Made by a program: the position numbers and the translations under genes. The notes below the pieces were generated by a model. That model had not been told where the DNA came from, ran no database searches, and saw only the letters and a program-made list of their open reading frames with translations. Shown piece by piece: positions 56,348-64,000 of a DNA stretch of 64,000 bases. Every line of letters starts with the position of its first letter. Position 1 is the stretch's first letter. Origin of the DNA: JAGVSR01 sp963778225 (GTDB lineage Bacteria > Pseudomonadota > Alphaproteobacteria > Rhizobiales > Hyphomicrobiaceae); contig CAVZTR010000006.1 of NCBI GenBank assembly GCA_963778225.1, forward strand, positions 62,001 to 126,000. The letters are read 5' to 3'.

Positions 56348-56500
56348 TCGTGACCTGTCTTGGATTGTTGTTCTTAGAAGCACGTGGACTATACCACGCG
56401 GGTCAAACGAAGGGCTAGAAAAGCGACCGCAGGCCCACTGCTATCCAAAAGAAAAGTCATAGGATTTTCAGTGGCTTGTGTGTGCCGCTTTGTCGCGCCG

Positions 56501-57664
56501 TCAGCTCCGAGAGATAATTCCCGTCCGCCCCTCTTCAACGGCCACAAAACGAGCCCTTTCGCCAAGGGCGGAAAAGGCCTCAGCGTCGGTCCCCGTCATC
56601 CACGCCTGCGTCCCAATCGCTAGGATTTCCTGAAAAAGCGCCGCACGGCGTGCGGCATCCAGATGAGCCGTCACTTCATCGAGCAGCAGGATCGGCGCCC
56701 GCCCGCTCTGGCGCTCCGCGGTCAACTCGGCATGTGAAAGAACAAGCCCCAACAGCAGCGCCTTTTGCTCACCCGTCGAACACAGCCGCGCCGGCATCGC
56801 CTTGGGCCCGTGCTCCACCACGAGGTCCGACCGGTGCGGCCCTTCGAGCGTCCGCCCCGCCGCGCGATCACGCTCTCGCCCAGAGCGCAGCGCCGCTTTG
56901 TATCGTTCCTCCACATCGAGCGCCGGCATGGAACTGAGATTTGCCTCCAGCGTGCCCTCGACGGCGATCACCGCCCACGGGAACGCCGACGCCTGATCCC
57001 GCGCCCGCCGCCGTTCCGAAATCGCACCGAGAGCCGCTGCCGCCTCGGCCCGCGCCGCCGCGATTGCGACGCCCGTTTCAGCCATCACATCTTCCAGGCC
57101 TTGGAACCGCGCATTGTCGCGAACGTCGTCCGAGAGAAGCCGGTTGCGCTGCTGCATTGCGCGCTCGAACCGCGACGCCCGCCGCCCATGCTCGGCATCG
57201 AAACACAGGATCAACCTGTCGAGAAATCGCCGCCGCTCGGAACCGGCCCCGGTGAAGAGACCGTCCATCGCCGGCGTCAGCCACGCCACTTCGACGTAAT
57301 CAGCCAGAACACCCGAACCCGGCTTTGTCACCCCGTCGATACGCACGATGCGTCCGGTGGCATTTTCCGCGCCGGCCGCGATCCCCGTCCCGATATCGAC
57401 AGCCCCGAGATCCGTATGCACCTTCGCCGCAACCGACCAGCTGCCGTCGCCGGATGCCCGCGCGATATCGGCATAGGCCGCACGCCTTAGCCCCTGTCCC
57501 GGTGCCAGCAGCGACACGGCCTCCAGCAAGTTTGTCTTGCCCGATCCGTTCGCCCCCGCAAGCACGACCGGCTCCGGCCCAAGCTCGAGCGTCGCGCTTT
57601 CATAATTGCGAAAATTGGTGAGCGTCAGCCGCTCGACCCAAAGCCGCGGAGCCGCGTCTGCCAT
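56501..57664 (-). CDS. recF: DNA replication/repair protein RecF
   Basis: SMC-like ATPase that loads RecA at single-strand gaps and stalled forks. Walker A is AGANGSGKTNLLEAV (about residues 35-49), preceded by the conserved LTNFRNY. A signature block is LCSTGEQKALLLGLVLSHA and Walker B is PILLLDEVTAHLDAARR. At 387 residues the length is as expected. It starts 43 bases after dnaN, in the usual order, so the genes are probably co-transcribed. Confidence 0.96.
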   Translation of the reverse strand: MADAAPRLWVERLTLTNFRNYESATLELGPEPVVLAGANGSGKTNLLEAVSLLAPGQGLRRAAYADIARASGDGSWSVAAKVHTDLGAVDIGTGIAAGAENATGRIVRIDGVTKPGSGVLADYVEVAWLTPAMDGLFTGAGSERRRFLDRLILCFDAEHGRRASRFERAMQQRNRLLSDDVRDNARFQGLEDVMAETGVAIAAARAEAAAALGAISERRRARDQASAFPWAVIAVEGTLEANLSSMPALDVEERYKAALRSGRERDRAAGRTLEGPHRSDLVVEHGPKAMPARLCSTGEQKALLLGLVLSHAELTAERQSGRAPILLLDEVTAHLDAARRAALFQEILAIGTQAWMTGTDAEAFSALGERARFVAVEEGRTGIISRS

Positions 57665-57706
57665 GGTTCAACTTTCAGCCAGACGCGCAGCGCATGGGCA
57701 AAACGC

Positions 57707-58825
57707 TTACACCCGCATCGGCATCAAAACGTACAGCGCACCGTTGTCTTCGCTGTCCTTGATCATCGTCGGAGAGCCGGCGTCGGCCAGCATGAACCGC
57801 GCTTCTTCACCTTCGACCTGGCTCGCGATATCGAGCAGATATTTCGCATTGAAGCCGATTTCGATCGGAGCGGCGTCATAGGTCACGCCGATCTCTTCGG
57901 TGGCGCTGCCGCCTTCCGGATTGTTCACCGACAGCACGAGCTTGTTCTTCGAGATCGCCAGCTTCACCGCCCGTCCGCGCTCGCTTGCGACCGTCGAGAC
58001 ACGATCCACCGCCGCCTTGAAGATGGTGTTGGGGACGAGCATCGCCTTGTCGTTCGACTGCGGGATAACGCGGCCGTAATCGGGGAACGTTCCGTCGATC
58101 AGCTTCGACGTCAGCGTCACCGAGCCGATCTCGAACCGCACCTTCGCCGCCGATACCGACACGCGCACGGGATCCGTCACGCCTTCCACGAGCCGCTGCA
58201 GTTCCTGCACCGTCTTGCGCGGTATGATCACGCCCGGCATGCCGGCTGCACCCTTCGGCAGATCCAGTTCCGCCTGCGCCAAGCGATGCCCATCGGTGGC
58301 AACCGCGCGCAGCGTCGGCTTCTTGTTGGTCTCAGCCGTATGCAGAAAAATGCCGTTCAAGTAGTAGCGCGTTTCTTCCGTCGAAATGGCAAACCGCGTC
58401 TTGTCGATGATGCGCTTCAGTTCCGCCGCCGGAACCTCGAACGAATGTCCGAGATCGCCCGCTGCAATATCCGGAAAATCCTCCGGCCCGAGCGTCTGCA
58501 AGGCGAACCGGGCCTGGCCCGCCGAGAGCGTCAGCCGCTCTTTCTCCGCGTCGCGCTTCAATTCGATCTGAGCCCCGTCGGGCAGCTTGCGCACGATGTC
58601 GTGCAGCATGTGCGCGGGAACCGTCAGCGCACCCGGCTGCGTCACGTCGGCCTTGGCCTCCTCGACCACCTCGCGCTCGAGGTCCGTCGCCTTGAACTCC
58701 AGCCCGGCCGGCGACGCCTTCAGCAGCACGTTCGACAAGATCGGGATCGTCGTGCGCCGTTCCACGACACTCGTGACATGCCCGAGCGCTCTCGACAGTT
58801 CGCCTTTTTCGATAACCAGACGCAT
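57707..58825 (-). CDS. dnaN: DNA polymerase III beta clamp
   Basis: Sliding clamp that tethers the replicative polymerase. The ATG at 58825 gives 372 residues, starting MRLVIEKGELSRALGHVTSVVERRTTIPIL (read in parts). A longer open frame to 59149 is rejected since the added residues are Gly/Pro-rich and out of family. Conserved parts are VRKLPDGAQIEL, FALQTLGPEDFPDI and the C terminus YVLMPMRV, which closes the ring and holds the peptide-binding pocket. Confidence 0.97.
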   Translation of the reverse strand: MRLVIEKGELSRALGHVTSVVERRTTIPILSNVLLKASPAGLEFKATDLEREVVEEAKADVTQPGALTVPAHMLHDIVRKLPDGAQIELKRDAEKERLTLSAGQARFALQTLGPEDFPDIAAGDLGHSFEVPAAELKRIIDKTRFAISTEETRYYLNGIFLHTAETNKKPTLRAVATDGHRLAQAELDLPKGAAGMPGVIIPRKTVQELQRLVEGVTDPVRVSVSAAKVRFEIGSVTLTSKLIDGTFPDYGRVIPQSNDKAMLVPNTIFKAAVDRVSTVASERGRAVKLAISKNKLVLSVNNPEGGSATEEIGVTYDAAPIEIGFNAKYLLDIASQVEGEEARFMLADAGSPTMIKDSEDNGALYVLMPMRV

Positions 58826-59214
58826 GTCTTGCTTGCCCTTAGCCTTGCTGTGGTGGGAACACGTACAACCGTGGTGGGGAGAGACCGGCGGCCGAAGGCC
58901 ACCGCTAGCGCCACCCCCTGTAAGCCCCCTCACATCGCCGGACGTGACCGGCCGGAACAATAGGGACCACGAACAAGGGATTCGCGGAAGGGCTGCAAAA
59001 TGACCCGTTCTCCCGCCCCGTTCAAGTGCTGCGGGAACCCAGGCAGGCCAAATCCCGCCCCAGCCGACCGAAACACCCCCTGAAAAACAGGAGAAGGGGC
59101 CGCGTAACCGCGTCCCCATCTCCCACCCCGCAAAGTCTTCGCCGCCCAAAGGATGGCGAAGTCGTCAGACCCGGTGGGCGTGGCCCTCTCCCCGCCCGGG
59201 TCCCCCAGCCGGCG
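58826..59214. other. dnaA-dnaN intergenic region with stem-loops
   Basis: About 390 bases. Near dnaA, an imperfect stem GTCTTCGCC (59135-59143) / GGCGAAGTC (59155-59163) and a longer GC-rich pair GACCCGG / CCCGGGTC (about 59167-59207) follow the dnaA stop and may terminate its message. A GC-rich inverted region GGCC-GAA-GGCC lies around 58890. No DnaA box, tRNA or small gene is visible. The dnaN promoter must lie here. Confidence 0.4.
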
Positions 59215-60702
59215 CTAATGCGCCAGCATCTTCTTCAGGTCTTCCAGTTCGTCCCGGAGACGCTGATTGCCGTTAAGCTCGCCCTCGATCTTGCGGATCG
59301 CGTGCAGCACAGTTGTATGATCACGATTGCCGAACCGGCGGCCGATTTCCGGCAGCGACCGGGCGGTCAGCTGCTTGGCCAGCCACATGCCGATCTGGCG
59401 CGGCCAGACTACGGACCGGTGACGCCGCTGCGAGAGAAGATCGCCCTTCGAAACGCCGAAGTGACGCGACACCACCCGCAGGATGTCCTCGATCTTGATC
59501 CGGCGCTGATCGCCGCCCGAATGTATCAGATCGCGAATAACGGTCTCGGCGATGTCGGGCGTGAGCGTACCGCGCACATGCTGCCAGGTCTGATGCAGCC
59601 GATTGACGGCACCTTCCAGTTCGCGGCCATTTTCGGTCAGCCGCTGCGCGAGCATTTCAAGGATATCGCGCGAAAGTTCGAACGACGGATCGGTCAGCTT
59701 CTTCTCGGCCACCCGACGCTCGAGCACCTTCATGCGAAGGTCCTCGTCGAACCCTCCGATCTCCGTAACGAGTCCGCGCTGCAGCCGCGACCGCATGCGC
59801 TCGTTGAGCCGCTCGATGTGCCCCGGCGGACGCGACGAGGCAACCACCACCTGACGCCCGCCATCGAGCAATGCGTTGATGATGTGCTCGAACTCCTGCT
59901 CCGTCTTCTCGCCTTGCAAGAATTCGAGGTCGTCAATGAGCAGCATGTTGACGTGACGGAAGCGCTCCTTGAACGCCAGCGGATCGGAACTGCGCACCGC
60001 TTCCACAAACTCGTATCTGAACCGCTCGGCGGTCAGATAGAGCACGTTTGCATGCGGAGAGCGGCGGCGCACTTCCCAGGCGATCGCCTGCAAAAGATGC
60101 GTTTTGCCAAGCCCCACTGACGAGTGGAAGAACAGCGGATTAATGCCCGGAGACCCGCTCATCACGGTCTCGGCCGCCTGCACGGCGGCAGCGTGCGCAA
60201 GACGGTTTGGCGCGCCGACAATGAAGTTCTCGAACGTATGGTGCGGGTAAAGCGGCGATCCCTCCACGCCACCTGCCGGAATGCGCGTGGGCGACGGAGC
60301 CACGTGGCCACGCACCGGTGACGGGCGCGCGCCCTGCTCCGGCGGAGACTGCGGCGCCCGATGGTCAAGCGCCGAGAGGTCGTTGCGCTGCGAATCGGCC
60401 GTGCTGGTAATGACCCGCAGGTTCTGTCCGCCCGGCTGACGCAGCTGCACGTCGACGCGCTCCGCACCCTTGAACTCGAGGCGGCTACAGGCGAGCAGAT
60501 CGTCGATGTAATGCGATTGAATCCAGTTGCGCAGGAACTTCACGGGCACCGACGCCGTCACCGTCTTGCCGTCGAAACCGTCGAAATCAAGTGTCTTGAA
60601 CCAGCTCGTATAGATATCGTCACCGAGACGCGCTTTGAGGGCGGCATGAACCTTCTTGCCGCGAGGTTCCTCTGGCGTTTTGAGAGCTTCCGACGTTTGC
60701 AT
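59215..60702 (-). CDS. dnaA: Chromosomal replication initiator DnaA
   Basis: Opens the origin. Domain I begins KKVHAALKARLGDDIYTSWFKTL (read in parts). A linker of low complexity holds HRAPQSPPEQG. The AAA+ domain III starts TFENFIVGAPNRLAHAAAV, with Walker A HSSVGLGKTHLLQAIAW (note Ser-Ser-Val-Gly rather than the usual Gly-Gly-Val-Gly) and Walker B LLIDDLEFLQG. Domain IV has the DNA-binding signature RRFGNRDHTTVLHAIRKIE. The ATG at 60702 gives 495 residues. dnaN follows. A rhodanese gene and a long non-coding region are upstream. Confidence 0.97.
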   Translation of the reverse strand: MQTSEALKTPEEPRGKKVHAALKARLGDDIYTSWFKTLDFDGFDGKTVTASVPVKFLRNWIQSHYIDDLLACSRLEFKGAERVDVQLRQPGGQNLRVITSTADSQRNDLSALDHRAPQSPPEQGARPSPVRGHVAPSPTRIPAGGVEGSPLYPHHTFENFIVGAPNRLAHAAAVQAAETVMSGSPGINPLFFHSSVGLGKTHLLQAIAWEVRRRSPHANVLYLTAERFRYEFVEAVRSSDPLAFKERFRHVNMLLIDDLEFLQGEKTEQEFEHIINALLDGGRQVVVASSRPPGHIERLNERMRSRLQRGLVTEIGGFDEDLRMKVLERRVAEKKLTDPSFELSRDILEMLAQRLTENGRELEGAVNRLHQTWQHVRGTLTPDIAETVIRDLIHSGGDQRRIKIEDILRVVSRHFGVSKGDLLSQRRHRSVVWPRQIGMWLAKQLTARSLPEIGRRFGNRDHTTVLHAIRKIEGELNGNQRLRDELEDLKKMLAH

Positions 60703-60818
60703 TGTGCTACCCCGCACTTGAACTTAATTCTTCCCTCGATCCAGGCATGCCTCCGCCGATTGCCGTTTGCCCTCGAGCAACGGCGGCTTCAGACCAGGAT
60801 CTCTCAAAAGTCGGGTGC

Positions 60819-61241
60819 CTACCCTTGCACCCAAGGAAGACCTGCAGCCTTCCAGCCGGCAACCTTCCCCCGATGACGGTTGGCGTCGGGGGGACCCTCG
60901 AAGCCTTCCGCCACATTGTGACACCGGTCGTATCCGGCCGATGTCATAGCCTCTGCCGCTGCGCGGCTTCGGGCTCCGCTCCGGCAGATGAAGAACAAAT
61001 CGGTGTCCTTCCCCCTGCCGGCCTGCTCCAGCAACCCCGAGAGACGTTCAGAGAATGCCGGGTCCACCCGGCCATCCAGAGACTGCCACTCGAGAGTGAC
61101 GACTTGCCGGCCAAGTCCCGAGAGGTCGGGCAGGCCAACGAACGTCCATTCTGCCTTCGTCCGCACGTCGATCAGAACGGCCGCCTTGTCGCTTTGCAGA
61201 CGAGCCCAGGTCTCTTCCACGGGCACATCATGAACGCTCAA
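60819..61241 (-). CDS. Rhodanese-like single-domain sulphurtransferase
   Basis: About 140 residues of rhodanese fold. The conserved N-terminal block is VLIDVRTKAEWTFVG and the active loop is FFICRSGARSRAAAEAM, with the Cys at about residue 86; the end has NVAEGFEG and GWKAAGLPW. Such proteins hold persulphide on that Cys. A GTG at 61259 would add six residues, but AAAGGAG lies inside them, so a TTG at 61241 is taken as the start. It precedes dnaA on the same strand with a gap of 116 bases. Confidence 0.85.
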   Translation of the reverse strand: MSVHDVPVEETWARLQSDKAAVLIDVRTKAEWTFVGLPDLSGLGRQVVTLEWQSLDGRVDPAFSERLSGLLEQAGRGKDTDLFFICRSGARSRAAAEAMTSAGYDRCHNVAEGFEGPPDANRHRGKVAGWKAAGLPWVQG

Positions 61242-61259
61242 AGCCGGAACTCCTTTCAC

Positions 61260-61964
61260 AACAAAAATCGGACGCTACGCACGCGAACCAGCTTTCGCAC
61301 GGTCCTTGCGAACTTCCCCGCCGCACAGCCGGGAAAACTCGCAGCCTTCACTTCAAGACGTAGAGTAGCGTTACAATCCGTTCCCCGAACCGGCTGTTAT
61401 CAGCCCGTTGGGGTTTGCTACGGACATTGATGACGATGAAACCCAGGACGCGGTACGCAGTGGAAACAAAGGGCCGACGCACGCCAACAAATACACATTT
61501 CAAACATGCGCCCCACAGCCAGGGCACAGGAAATTAATTATCGCTTAACCTCTCCGCACGCAAGGCTCCGCCCCGCCATCACGCGCTTTCAATTACGACT
61601 GATTTTACTGGCTTTTTTAGGTGCCCGACTCTCAGATGCAACGCCCATTCGAATCTGAATCCCATTGATTGAAAACCCAATTTCCAACTCGCCCACCAAT
61701 CCACTCGATCAGACTCGCTTTTCAGCCCGCGCCTGCATTTTTCGAACGTCCCTCGCCAGGGTCCAAAGGGCCCCATCAACAACCTTGTCCGCGAAGAGCC
61801 TCAGAATCCACGGGTTAGCGATGTTCAAAACGCGAACCCATTATCCTCACGACGCTTCCTCTGTTGCGAACACGTCACAATCGCGACAATGAATCCATTT
61901 CCCGGCGCCACACCATTGACGCGGAATTACGGGGGCTGTGCGCGCGCTGAGCAAATACGACAAT
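61260..61964. other. Candidate replication-control or oriC-like region upstream of dnaA
   Basis: About 700 bases between the rhodanese gene and the rpsT terminator, with no convincing gene. It holds a perfect CtrA-type box at 61534-61548, six GANTC (CcrM-type methylation) sites between 61627 and 61895, and TTATCCTCA at 61841-61849, one mismatch from the DnaA box TTATCCACA. Weaker TTATC starts occur near 61400 and at 61538. The base composition is less GC-rich than the flanking genes. It may be the origin, or the dnaA/rhodanese promoter under cell-cycle control. Confidence 0.5.
61534..61548. promoter_or_regulatory. Perfect CtrA-type box near dnaA
   Basis: TTAA (61534-61537), seven bases, TTAA (61545-61548) followed by CC. 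It matches the TTAA-N7-TTAAC consensus and overlaps a TTATC sequence, as CtrA and DnaA sites do in the Caulobacter origin. Confidence 0.5.
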
Positions 61965-61990
61965 AAAAAAACCGGGCACGAGGGCCCGGT
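61965..61990 (-). terminator. Rho-independent terminator of rpsT
   Basis: On the minus strand ACCGGGC, a 6-base loop and GCCCGGT (61971-61990) precede a run of seven T. It lies about 50 bases after the rpsT stop. Confidence 0.92.
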
Positions 61991-62011
61991 TCTTCAGTTC
62001 TCAAAGCTGTG

Positions 62012-62035
62012 GGCGAGCCCGTCGAAGGGCTCGCC
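62012..62035. other. Stem-loop just after rpsT
   Basis: GGCGAGCCC (62012-62020), loop GTCGAA, GGGCTCGCC (62027-62035), a perfect 9-bp stem six bases from the rpsT stop. It has no U-run and is probably a 3'-end stabilising hairpin ahead of the true terminator. Confidence 0.6.
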
Positions 62036-62040
62036 GGCAA

Positions 62041-62304
62041 TTACGCCATGCTCTTCACGCGGGCAGCCAAGCGCGAGACCTTGCGGCTGGCGGTCTTCTT
62101 GTGAACGATGCCCTTCTGAGCGGTACGCGCGAGGATCGGCTCAACGGCCTTCAGAGCGGCGGCAGCCTTTGTCTTGTCGCCAGAGGCAATCGCTTCCTCG
62201 ACGCCGCGCACGCTCGACTTCAACCGCGTGCGGCGCGTTTTGTTACGCGCGGTGCGGGTGATCATCTGACGGGCGGCTTTCTTTGCCGAGGACGTGTTGG
62301 CCAT
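62041..62304 (-). CDS. rpsT: 30S ribosomal protein S20
   Basis: An 87-residue basic protein that binds 16S rRNA early in assembly of the small subunit. It starts MANTSSAKKAARQMITRTARNK (read in parts) and has the helical block GDKTKAAAALKAVEPILARTAQKGIVHKKTASRKVSRL (read in parts), full length for the family. It is set apart by its own promoter upstream and terminator downstream. rpsT next to dnaA is the standard order in Hyphomicrobiales. Confidence 0.97.
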   Translation of the reverse strand: MANTSSAKKAARQMITRTARNKTRRTRLKSSVRGVEEAIASGDKTKAAAALKAVEPILARTAQKGIVHKKTASRKVSRLAARVKSMA

Positions 62305-62606
62305 AGTCTTGAATTCCTTGCTTGTTTGCTGCCCCGGCGGGTTGACCCCGGACTTGCCCCTGGTCTGGGGCCGCCGAGCCGATAAACCGGCCTGGTGACA
62401 CTGCTGTTCAAATGAGGTTGCGCCCGGAACCGAAGGTCCGGGCGTTGCTTGGCGCGGTCTATAGCTTTTGGACCCTCAACGGTCAACGCCCATCGCGCCG
62501 GACCCTGTGGCAACCCGTCGGTTAACGCCAATCCGCCCGCCTCGATTACGCCAAGCCCGTCCGCCATGCCACCCGGACCCGGTCCCGGGAGGCCTGCGGG
62601 GGAGCG
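62305..62606. other. Leader of rpsT and upstream region of the channel gene
   Basis: About 300 bases. The rpsT promoter (62458-62486) gives a leader of about 145 bases. Within it CGCCCGGA (62421-62428), an 8-base loop and TCCGGGCG (62437-62444) form a perfect hairpin near the 5' end. No separate promoter for the channel gene is apparent. Confidence 0.45.
62458..62486 (-). promoter_or_regulatory. Strong sigma-70-type promoter of rpsT
   Basis: On the minus strand TTGACC (62481-62486), a 17-base spacer and TATAGA (62458-62463), the best promoter match in the window. It points to rpsT and predicts a start near 62450. Confidence 0.7.
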
Positions 62607-63791
62607 ATGCAACGGCTATATAGACCGACCAGACACCAACCGCCGCATCCCCTGCGCCGGGCTGTCTATGAAACAATTGAGGTTGGTCGCGGCGACCAGG
62701 TCTTCAGCCGCATCGTTGATGCGTCGATCCTCACGCTCATCCTGCTCAACGTGGCAGCATTCGTCCTGGAGACAGTGCCGGAATACGGCGCCGCGTACGC
62801 TTCCGAGTTTGAAGCCTTCAATGTCTTCTCCGTCGCAGTCTTCACGTTGGAATACGTTCTGCGCCTGTGGACCGCTGTCGAGGTTCCCTTTCTGCGCCAT
62901 GATCCGCCGTGGAAGGCACGGCTGAAACTCGCGGCTACACCGGCCCTCATCATCGATCTGCTCGCGATCCTGCCGTTTTACGTGCAGGCCCTGTTCGGCA
63001 TGGATTTCCGCATATTGCGGGTCCTGCGCCTGCTCCGCTTTCTCAAGCTGTCGCGCTATTCGCCCGCCTTGCACACACTCATGCGCGTGCTCTCCAACGA
63101 GCGCCGCTCGCTTCTTGGAGCCGGCTTGCTGCTTGTCACGGCCCTGCTCTTTGCCTCGTCCGGTATCTACCTGATCGAGAGCCATGCTCAGCCGGACAAA
63201 TTCGGCAGCATTCCGGCCAGCGCCTGGTGGGCGATCGCAACGCTCACCACGGTTGGCTACGGCGACATCGTGCCGATCACGCCGCTCGGACGCATTTTCG
63301 GCAGCTTCGTCATGGTGACGGGATTGTGCATCCTCGCTCTTCCCGTCGCGATCATTTCAGCGGGATTTTCTCAGGAAACGAGCCGCCGCGACTTCGTCGT
63401 CAACTGGTCGCTGATGTCGCGTATTCCATTGCTGGCCGAACTCGATGCCCGGGAAGTCGGCGAACTGATGCCCCTTCTCCACGCCCACCATGTGCCACCG
63501 AAGTACGAAATCCTGCAGGCCGGCCTGCCGGCTCGCGCCATGTTCTTCGTCGCCTCCGGAAAAGTGCGCATGCAGCACCCGGAGGCCGAGGTCGTCTTCG
63601 AGTCGGGAGATTTCTTTGGCGCCACGGCCATGTTGACTGGCGATCCACCCAGTGCGCCGTGCATCACAGCAACGAAGTGCCGGCTTCTCAAACTGCACGC
63701 CGAGGACTTCCACCGCCTCGAACTGGTCAATCCGCGCTTCGCCGACGACATTCGACGCCGCGCTGCCGACCCCGGGACAGTGTCACGTTGA
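62607..63791 (+). CDS. Six-span potassium channel with degenerate cyclic-nucleotide-binding domain
   Basis: A 394-residue ion channel. S1-S4 occupy about residues 35-165, with the S4-like basic segment FRILRVLRLLRFLKLSR; the pore helix and selectivity filter TTVGYGDIVP lie at about 213-222, and S6 follows. The C-terminal 120 residues have the cyclic-nucleotide-binding fold as in MlotiK1-type channels, but the phosphate-binding cassette is SGDFFGATAMLTGDPPSAPC: the Glu after Phe-Gly and the key Arg before Ser-Ala are absent. The channel may be gated by voltage or another ligand. The ATG at 62607 follows GGGGGAG. Confidence 0.9.
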   Translation: MQRLYRPTRHQPPHPLRRAVYETIEVGRGDQVFSRIVDASILTLILLNVAAFVLETVPEYGAAYASEFEAFNVFSVAVFTLEYVLRLWTAVEVPFLRHDPPWKARLKLAATPALIIDLLAILPFYVQALFGMDFRILRVLRLLRFLKLSRYSPALHTLMRVLSNERRSLLGAGLLLVTALLFASSGIYLIESHAQPDKFGSIPASAWWAIATLTTVGYGDIVPITPLGRIFGSFVMVTGLCILALPVAIISAGFSQETSRRDFVVNWSLMSRIPLLAELDAREVGELMPLLHAHHVPPKYEILQAGLPARAMFFVASGKVRMQHPEAEVVFESGDFFGATAMLTGDPPSAPCITATKCRLLKLHAEDFHRLELVNPRFADDIRRRAADPGTVSR

Positions 63792-63798
63792 ATGGAAC

Positions 63799-64000
63799 CT
63801 AACCCGCAGCCGGACGCCCCGTGATTTTCCCCACGAGCATGGTGCAAAGCTTCGCGCCCACGACGGCCCCCACAATAATCGCGACCAGCGGAATGATCCC
63901 CGGCTCGATCGCCAGCATCGTCACCGCGTAAAAAGCCGCGAACGCACCGCCAAGTCCGCCGAGCGCCCCAAGCAGCGTGGACCAGATCGATCGATCCGCC
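63799..64000 (-). CDS. Partial gene: membrane protein C terminus
   Basis: Sixty-seven residues of the end of a hydrophobic protein; the start lies beyond base 64000. The visible part has two membrane spans with Gly-rich packing (STLLGALGGLGGAFAAFYAV; IIPLVAIIVGAVVGAKL) and ends GKITGRPAAG. It is convergent with the channel gene, eight bases apart. The family cannot be named from this fragment. Confidence 0.55.
   Translation of the reverse strand, partial: ADRSIWSTLLGALGGLGGAFAAFYAVTMLAIEPGIIPLVAIIVGAVVGAKLCTMLVGKITGRPAAG

Noticed and set aside
54176..56353. Plus-strand frames opposite gyrB
   Set aside because: Shadow frames; the minus strand encodes full-length GyrB.
58825..59149. 108-residue N-terminal extension of dnaN
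   Set aside because: The added residues are Gly/Pro/Arg-rich and unlike any clamp; MRLVIEKG at 58825 is the family start.
61665..61892. A 75-codon frame upstream of dnaA
   Set aside because: It has no ribosome site or recognisable protein pattern and overlies the GANTC cluster; judged non-coding.

Overview
The window is a GC-rich (roughly 62 %) piece of core chromosome from an alphaproteobacterium, most likely order Hyphomicrobiales and plausibly a dimorphic or budding Hyphomicrobium-like lineage. Support comes from gene neighbourhoods typical of that group: rpsT beside dnaA, dnaA-dnaN-recF-gyrB in series, the RegB/SenC/RegA-type redox trio, mutM facing mmcB, tlpA-argH-lptM-lysA followed by a TIGR02302/DUF4175 protein, and CtrA-type and GANTC motifs. 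This placement is inferred from family knowledge; no search was run.

Layout. 1-6 kb: radical SAM protein, glycosyltransferase plus DUF2064 pair, GyrI-like protein, family-4 uracil-DNA glycosylase and ETF-ubiquinone oxidoreductase, whose last 36 bases are repeated twice more downstream. 6-15 kb: TPR/peptidoglycan-binding protein, ispE, a polyprenyl diphosphate synthase, a small-protein/methyltransferase/S49-peptidase run, and glyQ without an adjacent glyS. 15-19 kb: a minimal Tad/Flp pilus cluster (two TadE-like proteins, a secretin N-domain protein, two Flp pilins). 18.7-29 kb: lysine and arginine biosynthesis (dapE, dapD, argH, lysA), tlpA, lptM and the DUF4175 protein. 29-39 kb: envelope genes (beta-barrel, PHB-depolymerase-like lipoprotein, pbpC with alpha-2-macroglobulin). 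39-45 kb: the least understood part, with two unrecognised genes, PPK2 and two paralogous membrane proteins. 45-53 kb: mutM, mmcB, ActR/ActS, an SCO1 protein, a YgjP-type metallopeptidase, PBP1A and a small cytochrome c. 53-62 kb: trhO, gyrB, recF, dnaN, dnaA, a rhodanese, then a 0.8-kb non-coding region with motifs of a replication or cell-cycle control region, and rpsT. The end holds an ion channel with a divergent cyclic-nucleotide-binding domain and a partial membrane gene.

Five genes between 25.6 and 45 kb (lysA, the DUF4175 gene, alpha-2-macroglobulin, a large membrane protein, mutM) each carry one 1-base frameshift at a short G or C run. Several should be essential or highly conserved, so consensus sequencing error is the likeliest cause; this must be settled before any is called a true pseudogene.

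I found no tRNA, rRNA, CRISPR array, prophage or insertion sequence, and no convincing undescribed multi-gene system. The most unusual items are the iterated tail of the ETF-QO gene, a family of hairpins sharing a core but with changing outer arms, the putative CtrA/CcrM signature at several loci, and the unknown membrane genes around PPK2.
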